From: Thermococcus sp. Bubb.Bath
GTDB taxonomy: Archaea > Methanobacteriota_B > Thermococci > Thermococcales > Thermococcaceae
DNA: 64,000 nucleotides
Assembly: GCF_012027595.1 (NCBI RefSeq)
Contig: NZ_SNUR01000005.1
Span: forward strand, 1-64,000
Direction: 5' to 3'
The position numbers were made by a program, and so were the translations under genes. Under the pieces are notes generated by a model, which was not told where the DNA came from, did no database searches, and saw only the letters and a list, made by a program, of their open reading frames with translations. Every line of letters starts with the position of its first letter. Positions within the stretch are counted from its first letter, which is position 1. Of the stretch, positions 27,582 through 36,639 are shown piece by piece.

Positions 27582-28355
27582 ATGATGAGACTTATTGACT
27601 ACATTCCCCCGATAGTCCACGGCGCCATTGGAGCATTGGCTTCTGCCTTTCCGGCGAGCCCTGAAACCCTTGTGGGAAAGGAGTACCTAGTGCCATCATA
27701 CGTGGGGTTTCTCTTTGCCATACTGTTCTATTTCAGGAAGGAGATAGGCCTCCTGCCAACCAGCGAGCTCCGAAAGGAGCCAATCAGAGAGGGAAGACTT
27801 TTCATATACTCACTTATGTTCACAGTCGTCATGGCGTACCCCGTTGGCAGAAGGCTCGGATGGATCGTGGGGGATGAAAAGCTCGACGCTCTGAACGCTG
27901 CTATTGGGGCGGTGCTGCTGGGGCTATCTCTCCTCCTTTGGAGAAGGGGAGAGGGCATTAGCAAATCAATTGAAAAGGTGGTATCTGGTTCCGATGATGG
28001 GGGGGCGTTGCTACACTCCGTTCTCGTCAGCGTCGCCAACGCAATCTCAATCGTAGGACCTTCCAGAGGGGGGCTGAGCGTTCTTTTCCTCGCCTTAGGG
28101 GAGAAGAACGGGGAGAAGGTCTTTAGAGGAAGTTTGATAGCGGGTATCGGCTACTACACGGTGGCGGTTGTTCTAATGGACGGATGGAAGTTCAGTGGAA
28201 GCGCCATTCTCCCTGCAATTGCCTCCGCTTCTGCTTTTCTCGTAGGGCTTGTCGCAATTCACGTTATAATCTATCTTGGGAAACTCGGCTGGAAGGGACT
28301 GGCCGTGTATGCCCTCATCCCAGTGATAATCTACGCAGTGGAGGTGGTACTGTGA
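27582..28355 (+). CDS. UppP/BacA-like membrane protein, divergent
   Basis: About 257 residues with some eight membrane helices. The segment VANAISIVGPSRGGLSVLFL resembles the second signature of undecaprenyl-diphosphatase UppP (GxSRSG). The first signature (EGLTEFLPVSSSGH) is replaced by HGAIGALASAFPASPETLV, which lacks the catalytic glutamates. It may be a degenerate or altered polyprenyl-phosphate phosphatase or carrier. It overlaps the following nucleotidyltransferase by four bases, and both are followed directly by a DUF835 membrane protein, suggesting a joint role in surface glycan or lipid-linked sugar metabolism. The start at 27582 is uncertain because the ribosome binding site is weak. 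Confidence 0.65.
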   Translation: MMRLIDYIPPIVHGAIGALASAFPASPETLVGKEYLVPSYVGFLFAILFYFRKEIGLLPTSELRKEPIREGRLFIYSLMFTVVMAYPVGRRLGWIVGDEKLDALNAAIGAVLLGLSLLLWRRGEGISKSIEKVVSGSDDGGALLHSVLVSVANAISIVGPSRGGLSVLFLALGEKNGEKVFRGSLIAGIGYYTVAVVLMDGWKFSGSAILPAIASASAFLVGLVAIHVIIYLGKLGWKGLAVYALIPVIIYAVEVVL

Positions 28356-29614
28356 AGGGTGTTGTGCTTGCCGCCGGCAGAGGTGAAAGGCTCCGCCCTC
28401 TGACGGATGACAGACCAAAGGTCATTCTGAAGGTAGCGAACAGATCCATAATAGAGTACGTGCTTGAGAACCTAGACCCATTCGTGGACGAATTTATAAT
28501 CGTAACCAGATACATGGGTAAAAAGCTCATTGAGGCCCTTGGAGACGAGTTCAACGGAAAGCCGATAACCTACGTCGAGCAGCTTCCTGGAGACGGGACG
28601 GCCAAGGCCGTAGAGTCTGCGAGGGAGCACGTGGGGGATGAGGACTTCATAGTGGTTAACGGCGACATATACTTTGAGGCTGAAGCGTTGAGGGAGCTTA
28701 TATCGGCCTTTCGGCGTGAGAGCGCGGACGCTGCCCTCGTAGTTAAGGAGTTCGAGGATTTGAGCCACTTCGGCATGATAGAAGTCGAAGGGAGCCTTGT
28801 CAAAGGTGTGAGGGAGAAACCCGGAAAGGTCAGAGGGTACGCGAACCTCGGGATTTACGCGTTCAAACCGGTTGTCTTCGACTTCATAGAAAAGACGGAC
28901 CTGAGCGACCGCGGAGAGTACGAGATAACCGACACGCTGAACCTGATGATAAAAGACGGAAGGAAGGTCGTCTGCGCGGTTTACGACGGTTACTGGAACG
29001 ACATCGGAAGGCCCTGGAACCTGCTGGAGCTCAACGAGTACCTCCTCAAGAACAAGCTCAAACACGACGTCAGGGGGACGGTCGAGGAGGGAGCTGTTCT
29101 AATTCCCCCCGTGGAGGTCGGAGAGGGGACTGTGATACGAAGCGGAGCGTACATCATCGGGCCCGTCAAAATAGGCAGGAACTCCAACATTGGCCCGAAC
29201 TGCTTCATAAGACCCTACACGAGTATCGGCAACAACTGCCACGTCGGAAACGCAGTAGAGGTGAAGAACTCCATCATAATGGACCACTCCAACGCACCCC
29301 ACCTCAACTACGTCGGCGACTCGATAATTGGCGAGAACAGCAACCTTGGAGCTGGAACGATAACCGCCAATCTGAGGCACGACAGGGGCAACGTAAAGGT
29401 GGAGATAAAGGGGAAGCTTGAGGATTCGGGGAGGCACAAGCTTGGGGCCATAATCGGACACGGCGTCAAAACGGGAATAAACGTCAGCATCTACCCAGGA
29501 AGGAAGATAGGAAGCTACTCCTTCATCGGGCCTGGAGCGGTAGTTGATAAGAACGTCCCTCCCAAGAGCCTGCTGGTTGTCAAGCAGGAGAAGGCCATCC
29601 GGGAGGTGCAGTGA
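28352..29614 (+). CDS. Sugar-1-phosphate nucleotidylyltransferase with left-handed beta helix
   Basis: 420 residues. The N-terminal nucleotidyltransferase domain has VVLAAGRGERLRPLTDDRPK and the metal-binding NGDIYF. It is followed after about residue 240 by hexapeptide repeats of a left-handed beta helix (IGRNSNIGPN, IIGENSNLGAGT, KIGSYSFIGPGAVV), as in bifunctional GlmU-like enzymes of archaea. It should make nucleotide sugars from sugar-1-phosphates; the acetyltransferase function is possible, since the C-terminal helix is full length. The GTG at 28352 overlaps the stop of the UppP-like gene. Confidence 0.92.
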   Translation: MKGVVLAAGRGERLRPLTDDRPKVILKVANRSIIEYVLENLDPFVDEFIIVTRYMGKKLIEALGDEFNGKPITYVEQLPGDGTAKAVESAREHVGDEDFIVVNGDIYFEAEALRELISAFRRESADAALVVKEFEDLSHFGMIEVEGSLVKGVREKPGKVRGYANLGIYAFKPVVFDFIEKTDLSDRGEYEITDTLNLMIKDGRKVVCAVYDGYWNDIGRPWNLLELNEYLLKNKLKHDVRGTVEEGAVLIPPVEVGEGTVIRSGAYIIGPVKIGRNSNIGPNCFIRPYTSIGNNCHVGNAVEVKNSIIMDHSNAPHLNYVGDSIIGENSNLGAGTITANLRHDRGNVKVEIKGKLEDSGRHKLGAIIGHGVKTGINVSIYPGRKIGSYSFIGPGAVVDKNVPPKSLLVVKQEKAIREVQ

Positions 29615-30730
29615 GTGGCCGATTGGGTGGCCATCCTCAACTTTTTGTCGAGATGGGCCCTGTTTGCAGCCGTGACGTACAAAGCATATCAAACCAAGGA
29701 CAAAGGGTGGGCCCTCCTCTCGATAGCGTTTTTTATCGACGCCCTCAACATAGAGAACTACATCCTGACCCCACTTGGGATAAAAATACCCGACTGCGTC
29801 TACCCCCTGGCATCCAAGATTTCCGACTTCTACATAGGACTCCTGCTTCCCTGGGGAGCCGCCCATTTAAAGAACGGAAAAACGACCTTCCGGCATGTTA
29901 TCTACCTCGGAACAATAGTGGTGGTCTCCTACGTCTGGTTGTTCCTTCTTGCGATTAACGCCTTTGGAGACAACTTTGCAGTCAATTCAAGTGTCCCCTC
30001 CCTCGTGCTCGGAGGAGCCATGATATACGCTGGCTACGTGCTCTGGAGCAACGTCGTGTCCACTCGCCTCTGGGACAGGCTCTTTCCGACTGGGCTCATC
30101 CTTGTAGGTGCCCTAAACCTGACCTATCCCGTGGGGCGGCCGATAGAGTGGTACTCGACAATGGCCTTCTTCCTGGCGGCTCTGGGAAGGCTTTCATCTG
30201 CAGTGGGGGCACTGTTCTTTGTGTTCTATCCAATAAAAGAACCGGAATACAGTGCAAAGGTGAAGACGAGACTAATACCCGGCGCTTACATCTTTAGTAG
30301 TATGGAAAAAGCCATCAAAAAGCTCGGAAAGGACATCGTGTCGAGCTGTGTTGCGGTCGTCAGGATGGACCCGGAGAAGGCGGCTTCAGCCTTCCACGGT
30401 GATTCCGTCGTTTTCTGGGTCACCAAAGCCAAAGACGGCATAATCAGGGAGGAACATCCCCGCATAATTGCAATTGAACCTCAAAAGCTGGGAATCCTCC
30501 AGGATTTGATATCAAAGGAGCTGGAGAAGGGGTACAAGAGAGTTTACGTGGACGCGCTGGAGTACCTGAAAAACGAGATGGACTTCAACACCGCAATGAA
30601 GTTCCTTCTTGCAGTCAAGGATATAGCAATATCCCACGGGGGGACCATGATTCTGGTGGCAAACCTCAACGCATTCGATGAGAAGGAGAGGAAACTCCTG
30701 ATAAAGGAGTTTGGAGAAGGAGGCCTCTAA
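29615..30730 (+). CDS. Seven-helix membrane protein with C-terminal DUF835 domain
   Basis: 371 residues. About seven hydrophobic helices span residues 5-210, followed by a cytoplasmic DUF835 domain of ~150 residues (GAYIFSSMEKAI, VVRMDPEKAAS, YVDALEYLKNEM, ILVANLNAFDEKE). DUF835 is common in Thermococcales and of unknown function; the architecture looks like a membrane sensor with an output domain. The GTG directly follows the stop of the nucleotidyltransferase gene, so it belongs to that operon. Confidence is high for the architecture and low for the role. Confidence 0.8.
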   Translation: MADWVAILNFLSRWALFAAVTYKAYQTKDKGWALLSIAFFIDALNIENYILTPLGIKIPDCVYPLASKISDFYIGLLLPWGAAHLKNGKTTFRHVIYLGTIVVVSYVWLFLLAINAFGDNFAVNSSVPSLVLGGAMIYAGYVLWSNVVSTRLWDRLFPTGLILVGALNLTYPVGRPIEWYSTMAFFLAALGRLSSAVGALFFVFYPIKEPEYSAKVKTRLIPGAYIFSSMEKAIKKLGKDIVSSCVAVVRMDPEKAASAFHGDSVVFWVTKAKDGIIREEHPRIIAIEPQKLGILQDLISKELEKGYKRVYVDALEYLKNEMDFNTAMKFLLAVKDIAISHGGTMILVANLNAFDEKERKLLIKEFGEGGL

Positions 30731-30743
30731 ATGCCCATCATTT

Positions 30744-31418
30744 TCATCTGTGCATTGACTCGCTGAGGAACTCCTTGGCCTCCTCGCTGAACTTTGAAGT
30801 CGGGACTTCCTCCCCAAAGCGGTCGTACACCTTGCCGTCCCTGAAGTTGATTTCGAGGATTTCATACCTCTCCTCAGACTTTTCGTGGAGTTTTATGCCG
30901 TGACCCTTCAGGTGAAGCTCAAGGCTGTCTATATCGACGTACTTGCCGCACTTCTCGCACTTGTAGAACTGCCAGAAAACATAGTCCTGGCCTATGACGG
31001 CGTTTTCCTTGATGTGCTCTATAAGCCTTCCCCCGAGGTAGTCGTAGAAATCCTCCTGAACGAGGGCGTCGCCGTTGCTTGAGATTTTGAAACCGTTCCA
31101 CACTATGTGATCGTTAACATCGCTCAGTGTTGCGCGGACGTACCTGTATGTCATTATGAAAACGCCGTTGTGAACCGTGAAAACGCCCTTGTCAGGAACT
31201 GCGATTATCGTTATGCCGCTCCCGCTCCCTTCATCGGCGAGCTTGATGGCGTGCTCCCTGTTGTCAGCGGCCAGAATTCTAACTTGGAGCCCGCTCTTCT
31301 TGTGAACGCCCTCTATGCTCTCATCGCGTATTGACCAGTGATAGTCATCAAGGTAACGGACCTGTGTGTAAACCCTTTTGAGCCGTGGACTCAGACTGTC
31401 GTATTCCACCCTCACCAC
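30744..31418 (-). CDS. Hypothetical protein with C2H2-like zinc finger
   Basis: About 224 residues, unrecognised. A C-terminal motif [20 protein letters not shown] (about residues 170-190) has the spacing of a C2H2 finger. The N-terminal part is beta-rich and may bind nucleic acid or protein. Starts at 31439 (TTG), 31421, 31418 and 31415 are possible; GGGGAGA upstream favours the GTG pair at 31418/31415. It is convergent with the DUF835 gene and divergent from Sec61 beta. Confidence 0.65.
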   Translation of the reverse strand: MVRVEYDSLSPRLKRVYTQVRYLDDYHWSIRDESIEGVHKKSGLQVRILAADNREHAIKLADEGSGSGITIIAVPDKGVFTVHNGVFIMTYRYVRATLSDVNDHIVWNGFKISSNGDALVQEDFYDYLGGRLIEHIKENAVIGQDYVFWQFYKCEKCGKYVDIDSLELHLKGHGIKLHEKSEERYEILEINFRDGKVYDRFGEEVPTSKFSEEAKEFLSESMHR

Positions 31419-31527
31419 CAATTCTCCCCTCTCCCTCAATCTTAATAAAGTTTAGCGAAAAAGCTTAAAAGAGAGAAGCCGGCGAAACTTTTATTAGCTG
31501 CAGGTAGAATTTGAAACGGTGATGAGA

Positions 31528-31698
31528 ATGGCAAAGGACAAGACGACGCTTCCTCCAACCGGTGCCGGTTTGATGCGGTTCTTCGATGAGGACACCAGGG
31601 CAATCAAAGTCAGCCCAAAGGGTGTTATAGCACTCACGCTCATCCTAGTCGCGTTTGAGATATTCCTCAACCTGTTCGGCCCAAGCATCTTCGGCTGA
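31528..31698 (+). CDS. secG: Protein translocase Sec61 beta subunit
   Basis: 56 residues, too short for most gene tracks. It reads MAKDKTTLPPTGAGLMRFFD, then EDTRAIKVSPKGVIAL, then a single C-terminal membrane helix ending NLFGPSIFG. This is the standard archaeal Sec61 beta layout: a disordered N-terminus, the amphipathic GLMRFFDEDT helix and one tail anchor. It is the small subunit of the SecYE-beta channel. GGTGATGAG (31519-31527) is its ribosome binding site. Confidence 0.93.
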   Translation: MAKDKTTLPPTGAGLMRFFDEDTRAIKVSPKGVIALTLILVAFEIFLNLFGPSIFG

Positions 31699-31800
31699 GC
31701 GCCTTTACTGAATTTTCCTTGAATTTTCAAGGCCGAGTGGGTTGGGTTAGAATTCCTAATAATTGCTTGGTGGGGTGGTGTAAAGCACGAACCAAGGGGG

Positions 31801-32244
31801 GTGAGTAAGAACCAAACCCCTCTACCCGCTCTTCCTGACCGGTTTCTTTGCGATCCTTGGCTCAACGATGAGCGAGTCTCCAGAGCTCCCACTCTACGCT
31901 GAGAGCCTCGGGCCGGGTGGGAGTGGTATAGGCCTTGTGGCGGTGGCATTACCGTGACCGGAATCCTTGTGAACTCCTCCTCCGGCATTCTCACCTACTT
32001 CTACGGGAGGAGAAAGCCGATAGTAACCGGAATGGTCATAGTGGGCCTGGTGACCTTCGCTTTCGCATTCTCCAGTTAGCTCTGGACAGTGATAACAGGG
32101 GGCAGTAGTTTTCTCAAGGGACAGGTTCGTATAAGCTTCCTGAGGCTCAAACTAGGCTTCCTCTCGTTGGGAATCTTCGGACTGGCCACACTGGGGATAT
32201 TCCTCGTAAGAACAGGAGAAGTAAATGCCCAAAAGGTAAATTGA
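31801..32244 (+). pseudogene. Decayed MFS transporter
   Basis: Pieces of a major facilitator superfamily protein are read in shifting frames. First comes RTKPLYPLFLTGFFAILGST, ending in a stop near 31956. A shifted frame then gives TVTGILVNSSSGILTYFYGR with the loop motif GRRKP, stopping at about 32079. Finally there is a C-terminal piece GFLSLGIFGLATLGIFLVRT ending at 32244. The middle of a normal ~400-residue transporter is missing. Frameshifts, stops and a large deletion make it a clear relic. A GGGGGG stretch before GTG 31801 marks the former start region. Confidence 0.75.
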
Positions 32245-32264
32245 ATGAAAAAAGCAAAAAAGAA

Positions 32265-33035
32265 TCAGGCGCACCTCTCTTTGTAGTCGCTACCTATCTC
32301 TTCCTCCTTCTTTTCGACCGGCTCCTTGACGATTATCCTTGCATCGACGACGACCGCTCCTTCGCCCTCGTTGTAGACGAAGACCGGGTTGAGGTCCATC
32401 TCCTTGATGTAGTCCCTGAGGTCGTCGACTAGCTCGCTGACCTTGAGGAGGAGGTTGACGATGGCGTCTATGTCTGCCGGCTCCTCACCGCGGGCACCGG
32501 CGAGGATCGGGTAGCTCTTTATCTCCCTGATCATCTTCCTAGCGTCGCGCTCTGTTATCGGGATTATGCGGAAGGTGACGTCCTTGAGGACCTCGACGAA
32601 GATTCCGCCGAGACCGAACATGAGTGCGTGGCCGAACTGCGGGTCTTCTGTGACACCTATGATTATCTCCCTGCCAACCTTGAGCATTGGCGCTATCAGA
32701 ACGCCGAGTATCTCTGCGTCAGGCCGGTACCTCCTCGCGTTCTCGTGGATGACCTCCCACTTTTCCTTGAGCTCCTCTGGGGTCTTTATGTTGAGGAGAA
32801 CGACCTTCGCGTCACTCTTGTGGAGAATCTGCGGCGACATGAGTTTCATGGCAACCGGGTAGCCTATCTCCTCCGCATAGTGGAGTGCCTCATCAAGGGT
32901 CTTCGCCAACTTCTCTTCAGGAACAGGAAGGCCGTATGCCTTCAGGATCTGCTTCGCCTCGTACTCTACCAGAGCCGTTCTTCCGGACTTTAAAACGCTC
33001 TCAATAACCTCGAGGGCTTTTTCTTTAGCACTCAT
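32265..33035 (-). CDS. acdB: ADP-forming acetyl-CoA synthetase, beta subunit
   Basis: 256 residues with the ATP-grasp fold of Acd beta subunits: LVEYEAKQILKAYGLPVPE at the start, AMKLMSPQILHKSDA (the HKSDA block) and the DLNPVFVYNEGEGAVVVDARI end. With the alpha subunit it converts acyl-CoA, ADP and phosphate to the acid and ATP, the main substrate-level ATP step of peptide and sugar fermentation in Thermococcales. It begins three bases after the alpha gene on the same strand. The C-terminal tail (KKEEEIGSDYKERCA) is a little longer than usual. Confidence 0.95.
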   Translation of the reverse strand: MSAKEKALEVIESVLKSGRTALVEYEAKQILKAYGLPVPEEKLAKTLDEALHYAEEIGYPVAMKLMSPQILHKSDAKVVLLNIKTPEELKEKWEVIHENARRYRPDAEILGVLIAPMLKVGREIIIGVTEDPQFGHALMFGLGGIFVEVLKDVTFRIIPITERDARKMIREIKSYPILAGARGEEPADIDAIVNLLLKVSELVDDLRDYIKEMDLNPVFVYNEGEGAVVVDARIIVKEPVEKKEEEIGSDYKERCA

Positions 33036-33038
33036 AAC

Positions 33039-34463
33039 TCATTCCCCCTCAACCCTATGAAGGTATTCAGCATACTTAACGAGGCCTGCCATGGCGCGAA
33101 CACCCCTTTCAGGGGTTGGATAAACGGGAACTCCCTTCTCCTCAAGCATCCTCGCATAGTAGTCGGTCTTCTTACCTCCCATTGCGACGGCAACGATCGG
33201 CTTGTCGCTCTTCGTTTGGTACTCAGCGAGGATGTCAATTATCTTCTCCTCTTCGAGGAGCGGGACCTGAAAGAGGACTATTATTACTATCGCATCCACG
33301 TTCGGGTCGTTCACGAAGCCTTCTATTGCTATTCTGTACCTTTCGGCATCAGTGTCACCGACTACATCCGTCGGATTCTTTGGAACCGCGTGCGGTGGGA
33401 AGTTCTCCCTCAGGAACTTTACAGTCTCCTCGCTGAGGTCTGCCATCTTGAGGCCAAACCTGGCAACGGCGTCGCTGGCCATAACTCCGGCTCCACCGCC
33501 GTCGGTGATTATACCTATCCTGTTACCCTTTGGAAGCTTGTCTTTAAGAGCCGCAAAGGCCTTAGCGAGGTCGAACATGTGCTCGAAGTCCTCGGCGCGG
33601 ATTATGCCGGTCTGCTTGAAGACTGCATCATATATCGTGTCCGCTCCGGCGAGCGAGCCGGTGTGGGACGATGCCGCCTTCGCGCCATATTCGGTCCTGC
33701 CGCTCTTCAAAGCGATGACTGGCTTGACCTTGGTTATTCTTTTGGCGGCCTCAATGAACTTCCTCCCATCCTTAACGCCTTCAATGTAGAAGGTAACGAC
33801 ATTTATCTCGTCGTCGTGGATGAAGTAGTCCATAAGGTCGGCGTCGTCCACGTCTATCTTGTTGCCGTAGCTGACCATCTTCCCAATGCCTATCTCCTCG
33901 CCGGCCGCCCAGTCGAGCATGGCAGCGGCAAAAGCACCACTCTGACTGACGAAGGCTATCGGACCGCTCTTGGGCCTGTCCATCTTGTTCCCGGGCAGGA
34001 AGACGGTGTCAACACCGGTATCAGGAACGTAAACGCCGACGCAGTTGGGCCCGATGACCCTTATGCCGTTGGCCCTGGCTATCTCGTAGATTTCCCTCTC
34101 CATCTTCTTGCCTTCCTCACCGAGCTCACCGAATCCGCCGGTGATGATTATGACGGCTTTGATGCCCCTCTTCGCGATGTCCCTCATCGTGGCCGGGACG
34201 AAGGGCGCGGGTATCGATATGACCGCCAGATCAGTATCACCGGGGAGCTCCTCAACGCTCTTGTAGACCTTGTAGCCCTCTATCTCGTCGAGCTTGGGGT
34301 TAACAGGGTATATCTCCCCTTTGTAAATTCCGCGCTCCTTGTTTATCCTGAAGTTCTCAAAAATGACGTTTCCTACCTTACCCTTCTTATTGGTTGCACC
34401 GATGATAGCGACCGCCTTCGGGTCGAAGAAGGGCCTCATTTCCTCCACTATCTTTTCCGCCAT
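33039..34463 (-). CDS. acdA: ADP-forming acetyl-CoA synthetase, alpha subunit
   Basis: 474 residues. A CoA-binding Rossmann domain (AVAIIGATNKKGKVGN) is followed by two succinyl-CoA-synthetase-like domains (GPNCVGVYVPDTGVD, FVSQSGAFAAAMLDW). ALKSGRTEYGAKAASSHTGS contains the active-site histidine that is phosphorylated. GGAGGGAGA lies before ATG 34463; the open frame extends further upstream without conservation. It is the first gene of an alpha-beta operon. Which acyl-CoA isoenzyme this is cannot be told by eye. Confidence 0.95.
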   Translation of the reverse strand: MAEKIVEEMRPFFDPKAVAIIGATNKKGKVGNVIFENFRINKERGIYKGEIYPVNPKLDEIEGYKVYKSVEELPGDTDLAVISIPAPFVPATMRDIAKRGIKAVIIITGGFGELGEEGKKMEREIYEIARANGIRVIGPNCVGVYVPDTGVDTVFLPGNKMDRPKSGPIAFVSQSGAFAAAMLDWAAGEEIGIGKMVSYGNKIDVDDADLMDYFIHDDEINVVTFYIEGVKDGRKFIEAAKRITKVKPVIALKSGRTEYGAKAASSHTGSLAGADTIYDAVFKQTGIIRAEDFEHMFDLAKAFAALKDKLPKGNRIGIITDGGGAGVMASDAVARFGLKMADLSEETVKFLRENFPPHAVPKNPTDVVGDTDAERYRIAIEGFVNDPNVDAIVIIVLFQVPLLEEEKIIDILAEYQTKSDKPIVAVAMGGKKTDYYARMLEEKGVPVYPTPERGVRAMAGLVKYAEYLHRVEGE

Positions 34464-34566
34464 TGGTCTCCCTCCATCAGAAACTGCTTTTCGGTAAAAC
34501 TTCAATCTGAATGTATAAAAGAGTTGCGTTTTGTAAAAACTGAGCTCCGATGAACTGAAACGTCCA

Positions 34567-35334
34567 TCAATGCAGGTTTCTCAAAAATTCGAGGCTTCTA
34601 CGGGCAGATTTCAGGTCGCTCACCTCAAGGGCCCACGTCACGTCAGGCAGTTTTGGCACGACCCTTTTCCACGGCACAGTTCCGTCTCCAAGGGAAAGGT
34701 GCTCGTCTCTCTTCCCGGAGTTATCGTGGAGGTGGACATGAACGATTCTACCACCGAAGAGCTCTATAAAGCGGTCAAAGTTTCTGGTGGTCGTGTTAAG
34801 ATGCCCGACATCGAAGGTGACATCTATCTCCATCCCTCCGATTATCTCCATCAACCTGTCGCAGTTTTGGGCATCTAGAATCGGGAAGCAGGGCATGTTC
34901 TCCACGCCGATTTTAATCCCATACTCCTCGCTCCAGCGGGTTATCTCCATTAAGGAGCGGCGGTGGATTTCCAGGTAGTTTTCCCTGTTTTTCACGCTGA
35001 TTGGGGAGCAGTGGCCGGGGTGTACCGTGACGATGAGGGCTCCCAGTTCCGAGGCCAGTTCCACTGTTTCACTAATTACCTCCAGTGAAGCCTCCCTTAT
35101 GCGCTCGTTGAAGGAGGCAATGTTCAAATCGCTGAAGGGAGCGTGGACCGTGGCTTTCAGGCCGTAAGAATCAAGAACTTCCCTGAAAAAGCTCGCGTTC
35201 TCTCGCTTCAGGTAGTGCGGCCACTCGCTCAGTATCTCAATGAACTCGAAGCCAAGCTCTTTTGCACTCCCAACCCACGCTTCAAACCCCTCAAGGCTCT
35301 TCCCACCATAGGCTGTCATCGAGAGGCCTATCAT
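34567..35334 (-). CDS. Sugar phosphate isomerase/epimerase-like TIM barrel
   Basis: 255 residues of the AP endonuclease 2/xylose isomerase superfamily. Metal-binding positions are visible: IVTVHPGHCSP, GVENMP (glutamate), FDVGHLN (aspartate, histidine), VHVHLHDN and the final WALEVSD. The enzyme could be an isomerase, epimerase or endonuclease; the substrate is not evident. Its start overlaps the stop of the MgtE-like gene (ATGA), so the two are co-transcribed. Confidence 0.85.
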   Translation of the reverse strand: MIGLSMTAYGGKSLEGFEAWVGSAKELGFEFIEILSEWPHYLKRENASFFREVLDSYGLKATVHAPFSDLNIASFNERIREASLEVISETVELASELGALIVTVHPGHCSPISVKNRENYLEIHRRSLMEITRWSEEYGIKIGVENMPCFPILDAQNCDRLMEIIGGMEIDVTFDVGHLNTTTRNFDRFIELFGGRIVHVHLHDNSGKRDEHLSLGDGTVPWKRVVPKLPDVTWALEVSDLKSARRSLEFLRNLH

Positions 35335-36521
35335 GTTCCCACCAGCATCTTGGCGAGGAATACAATGAAGAGTGTCCCCATGACGTCAGATATCGTGGTA
35401 ACCGTAGGTATGGCCACATTATCAGGGTCGATGTCAAAGCGGTGGGCGATGTAGGCTATGATTACGCCTATGAAGATGCCAATGAGGACTAAAAAGGGAT
35501 AGCCAATTACAAAAGGCCAGATAAGCCCTCCGGGATAACCTATGAGACGAGTAACGTAAACGGCGATGTAATTGGTGAGGAAGCCTATTATCGGAGCAAG
35601 GAAGAGAAGGCTGCCAACGTCGAAGTAGAAGTCACGGTTCTTCAGAGCCCCCTTTCCGGAGAGGTTGAGCCTCGTTGAGGTGGTCGCGGCGGCTATTGAG
35701 GCGAAGTTGCCAAGACTGTCGAGGAGGGAGGGATAGATGACGCTGAGGATTATCACTTTGGAGATAATGCCGCTGAAGGACTCGAAGGTTGAACCGGAGA
35801 ATATCTCGATGATTCCAAGGATTGTGAGAACCGTCGCGACCTCCTTAAATGCCCTCCTGTGCTCACGGGTGTAGCTGGATTTCATTATCATTATCACGAA
35901 GAGAACCAGCATGATGGCGGTGAATATGTAGAACTGCGACGGGTAATCCTCATAGAAGAAAATCAGGTAGATCAAGCTCGGAATCGTGATTACATCTGCA
36001 ACTGAGGTTATCAGAGGTGCAGCAATCATATCCGGGTCGGCGCCCCAGCGGTAGGGAAAGATGGTTATGAACGCGGTTGCGTAGCCGAGGATAAATCCAA
36101 TGGTAAGGGCGGAGGCAATAACTATGAGGAGAACCACGAAAGATGAACCGGTGAAACCGAGTTTTATGGCCCCCGCGATCCAGAGGACTACAAGCGGTAT
36201 CTTGGAACTGCCTATGGCCATTGAAACGTTGGCGATAACCTCCCTGTCCAGAACCCCCCTGACTCTACCGAGGTGGAGAGCGGTCGTCATCCTGGAGGCC
36301 ATGGCCCCAAAAACGTTGCCCCTTAGATCGCTCAAACCGGGGAGGATCACCAAAAGGAGCGGATAACTCGTGGTTATCATCTCAAAGTTCTTACCAAGAA
36401 CGCCGCCGCTGACGAAATCAAGAGCCAGGCAAAGCAGCAATGCCGGAAATGTTACCAGAAACGTTTGCTTCAGCCTCTCGCGCCAGCCCCTCGTTCCAAC
36501 GGTTACTTCCACTGGAAGCAT
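35331..36521 (-). CDS. MgtE/SLC41-type divalent cation transporter
   Basis: About 396 residues with two repeated MgtE membrane domains. The repeated signature appears as LPGLSDLRGNVFGAMASRMT (about 63) and YPSLLDSLGNFASIAAATTS (about 260). The cytoplasmic N and CBS domains of bacterial MgtE are absent, as in many archaeal and SLC41 proteins. The regulatory part may instead be supplied by the two PhoU/TrkA-C proteins encoded divergently next to it. GGGGTGATGA supports ATG 36521. Confidence 0.88.
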   Translation of the reverse strand: MLPVEVTVGTRGWRERLKQTFLVTFPALLLCLALDFVSGGVLGKNFEMITTSYPLLLVILPGLSDLRGNVFGAMASRMTTALHLGRVRGVLDREVIANVSMAIGSSKIPLVVLWIAGAIKLGFTGSSFVVLLIVIASALTIGFILGYATAFITIFPYRWGADPDMIAAPLITSVADVITIPSLIYLIFFYEDYPSQFYIFTAIMLVLFVIMIMKSSYTREHRRAFKEVATVLTILGIIEIFSGSTFESFSGIISKVIILSVIYPSLLDSLGNFASIAAATTSTRLNLSGKGALKNRDFYFDVGSLLFLAPIIGFLTNYIAVYVTRLIGYPGGLIWPFVIGYPFLVLIGIFIGVIIAYIAHRFDIDPDNVAIPTVTTISDVMGTLFIVFLAKMLVGT

Positions 36522-36639
36522 CGTCATCACCCCTCATTCCGCGCACCCCCAGGCCCTTTCGGGGGCGCTTTTTATAAACGTTGCGAGACGAAAAGTAAAT
36601 AAGTAGTTCTCTCGACTTTCCCACGGGGGAGGGACTCCG

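Noticed and set aside
29099-29866. 255-residue open frame on the minus strand
   Set aside because: Antisense of the nucleotidyltransferase hexapeptide repeats; periodic sequence creates long shadow frames.
33057-34553. 498-residue open frame on the plus strand
   Set aside because: Exact antisense shadow of acdA; the translated protein has no recognisable motif and the sense frame is a full, conserved enzyme.
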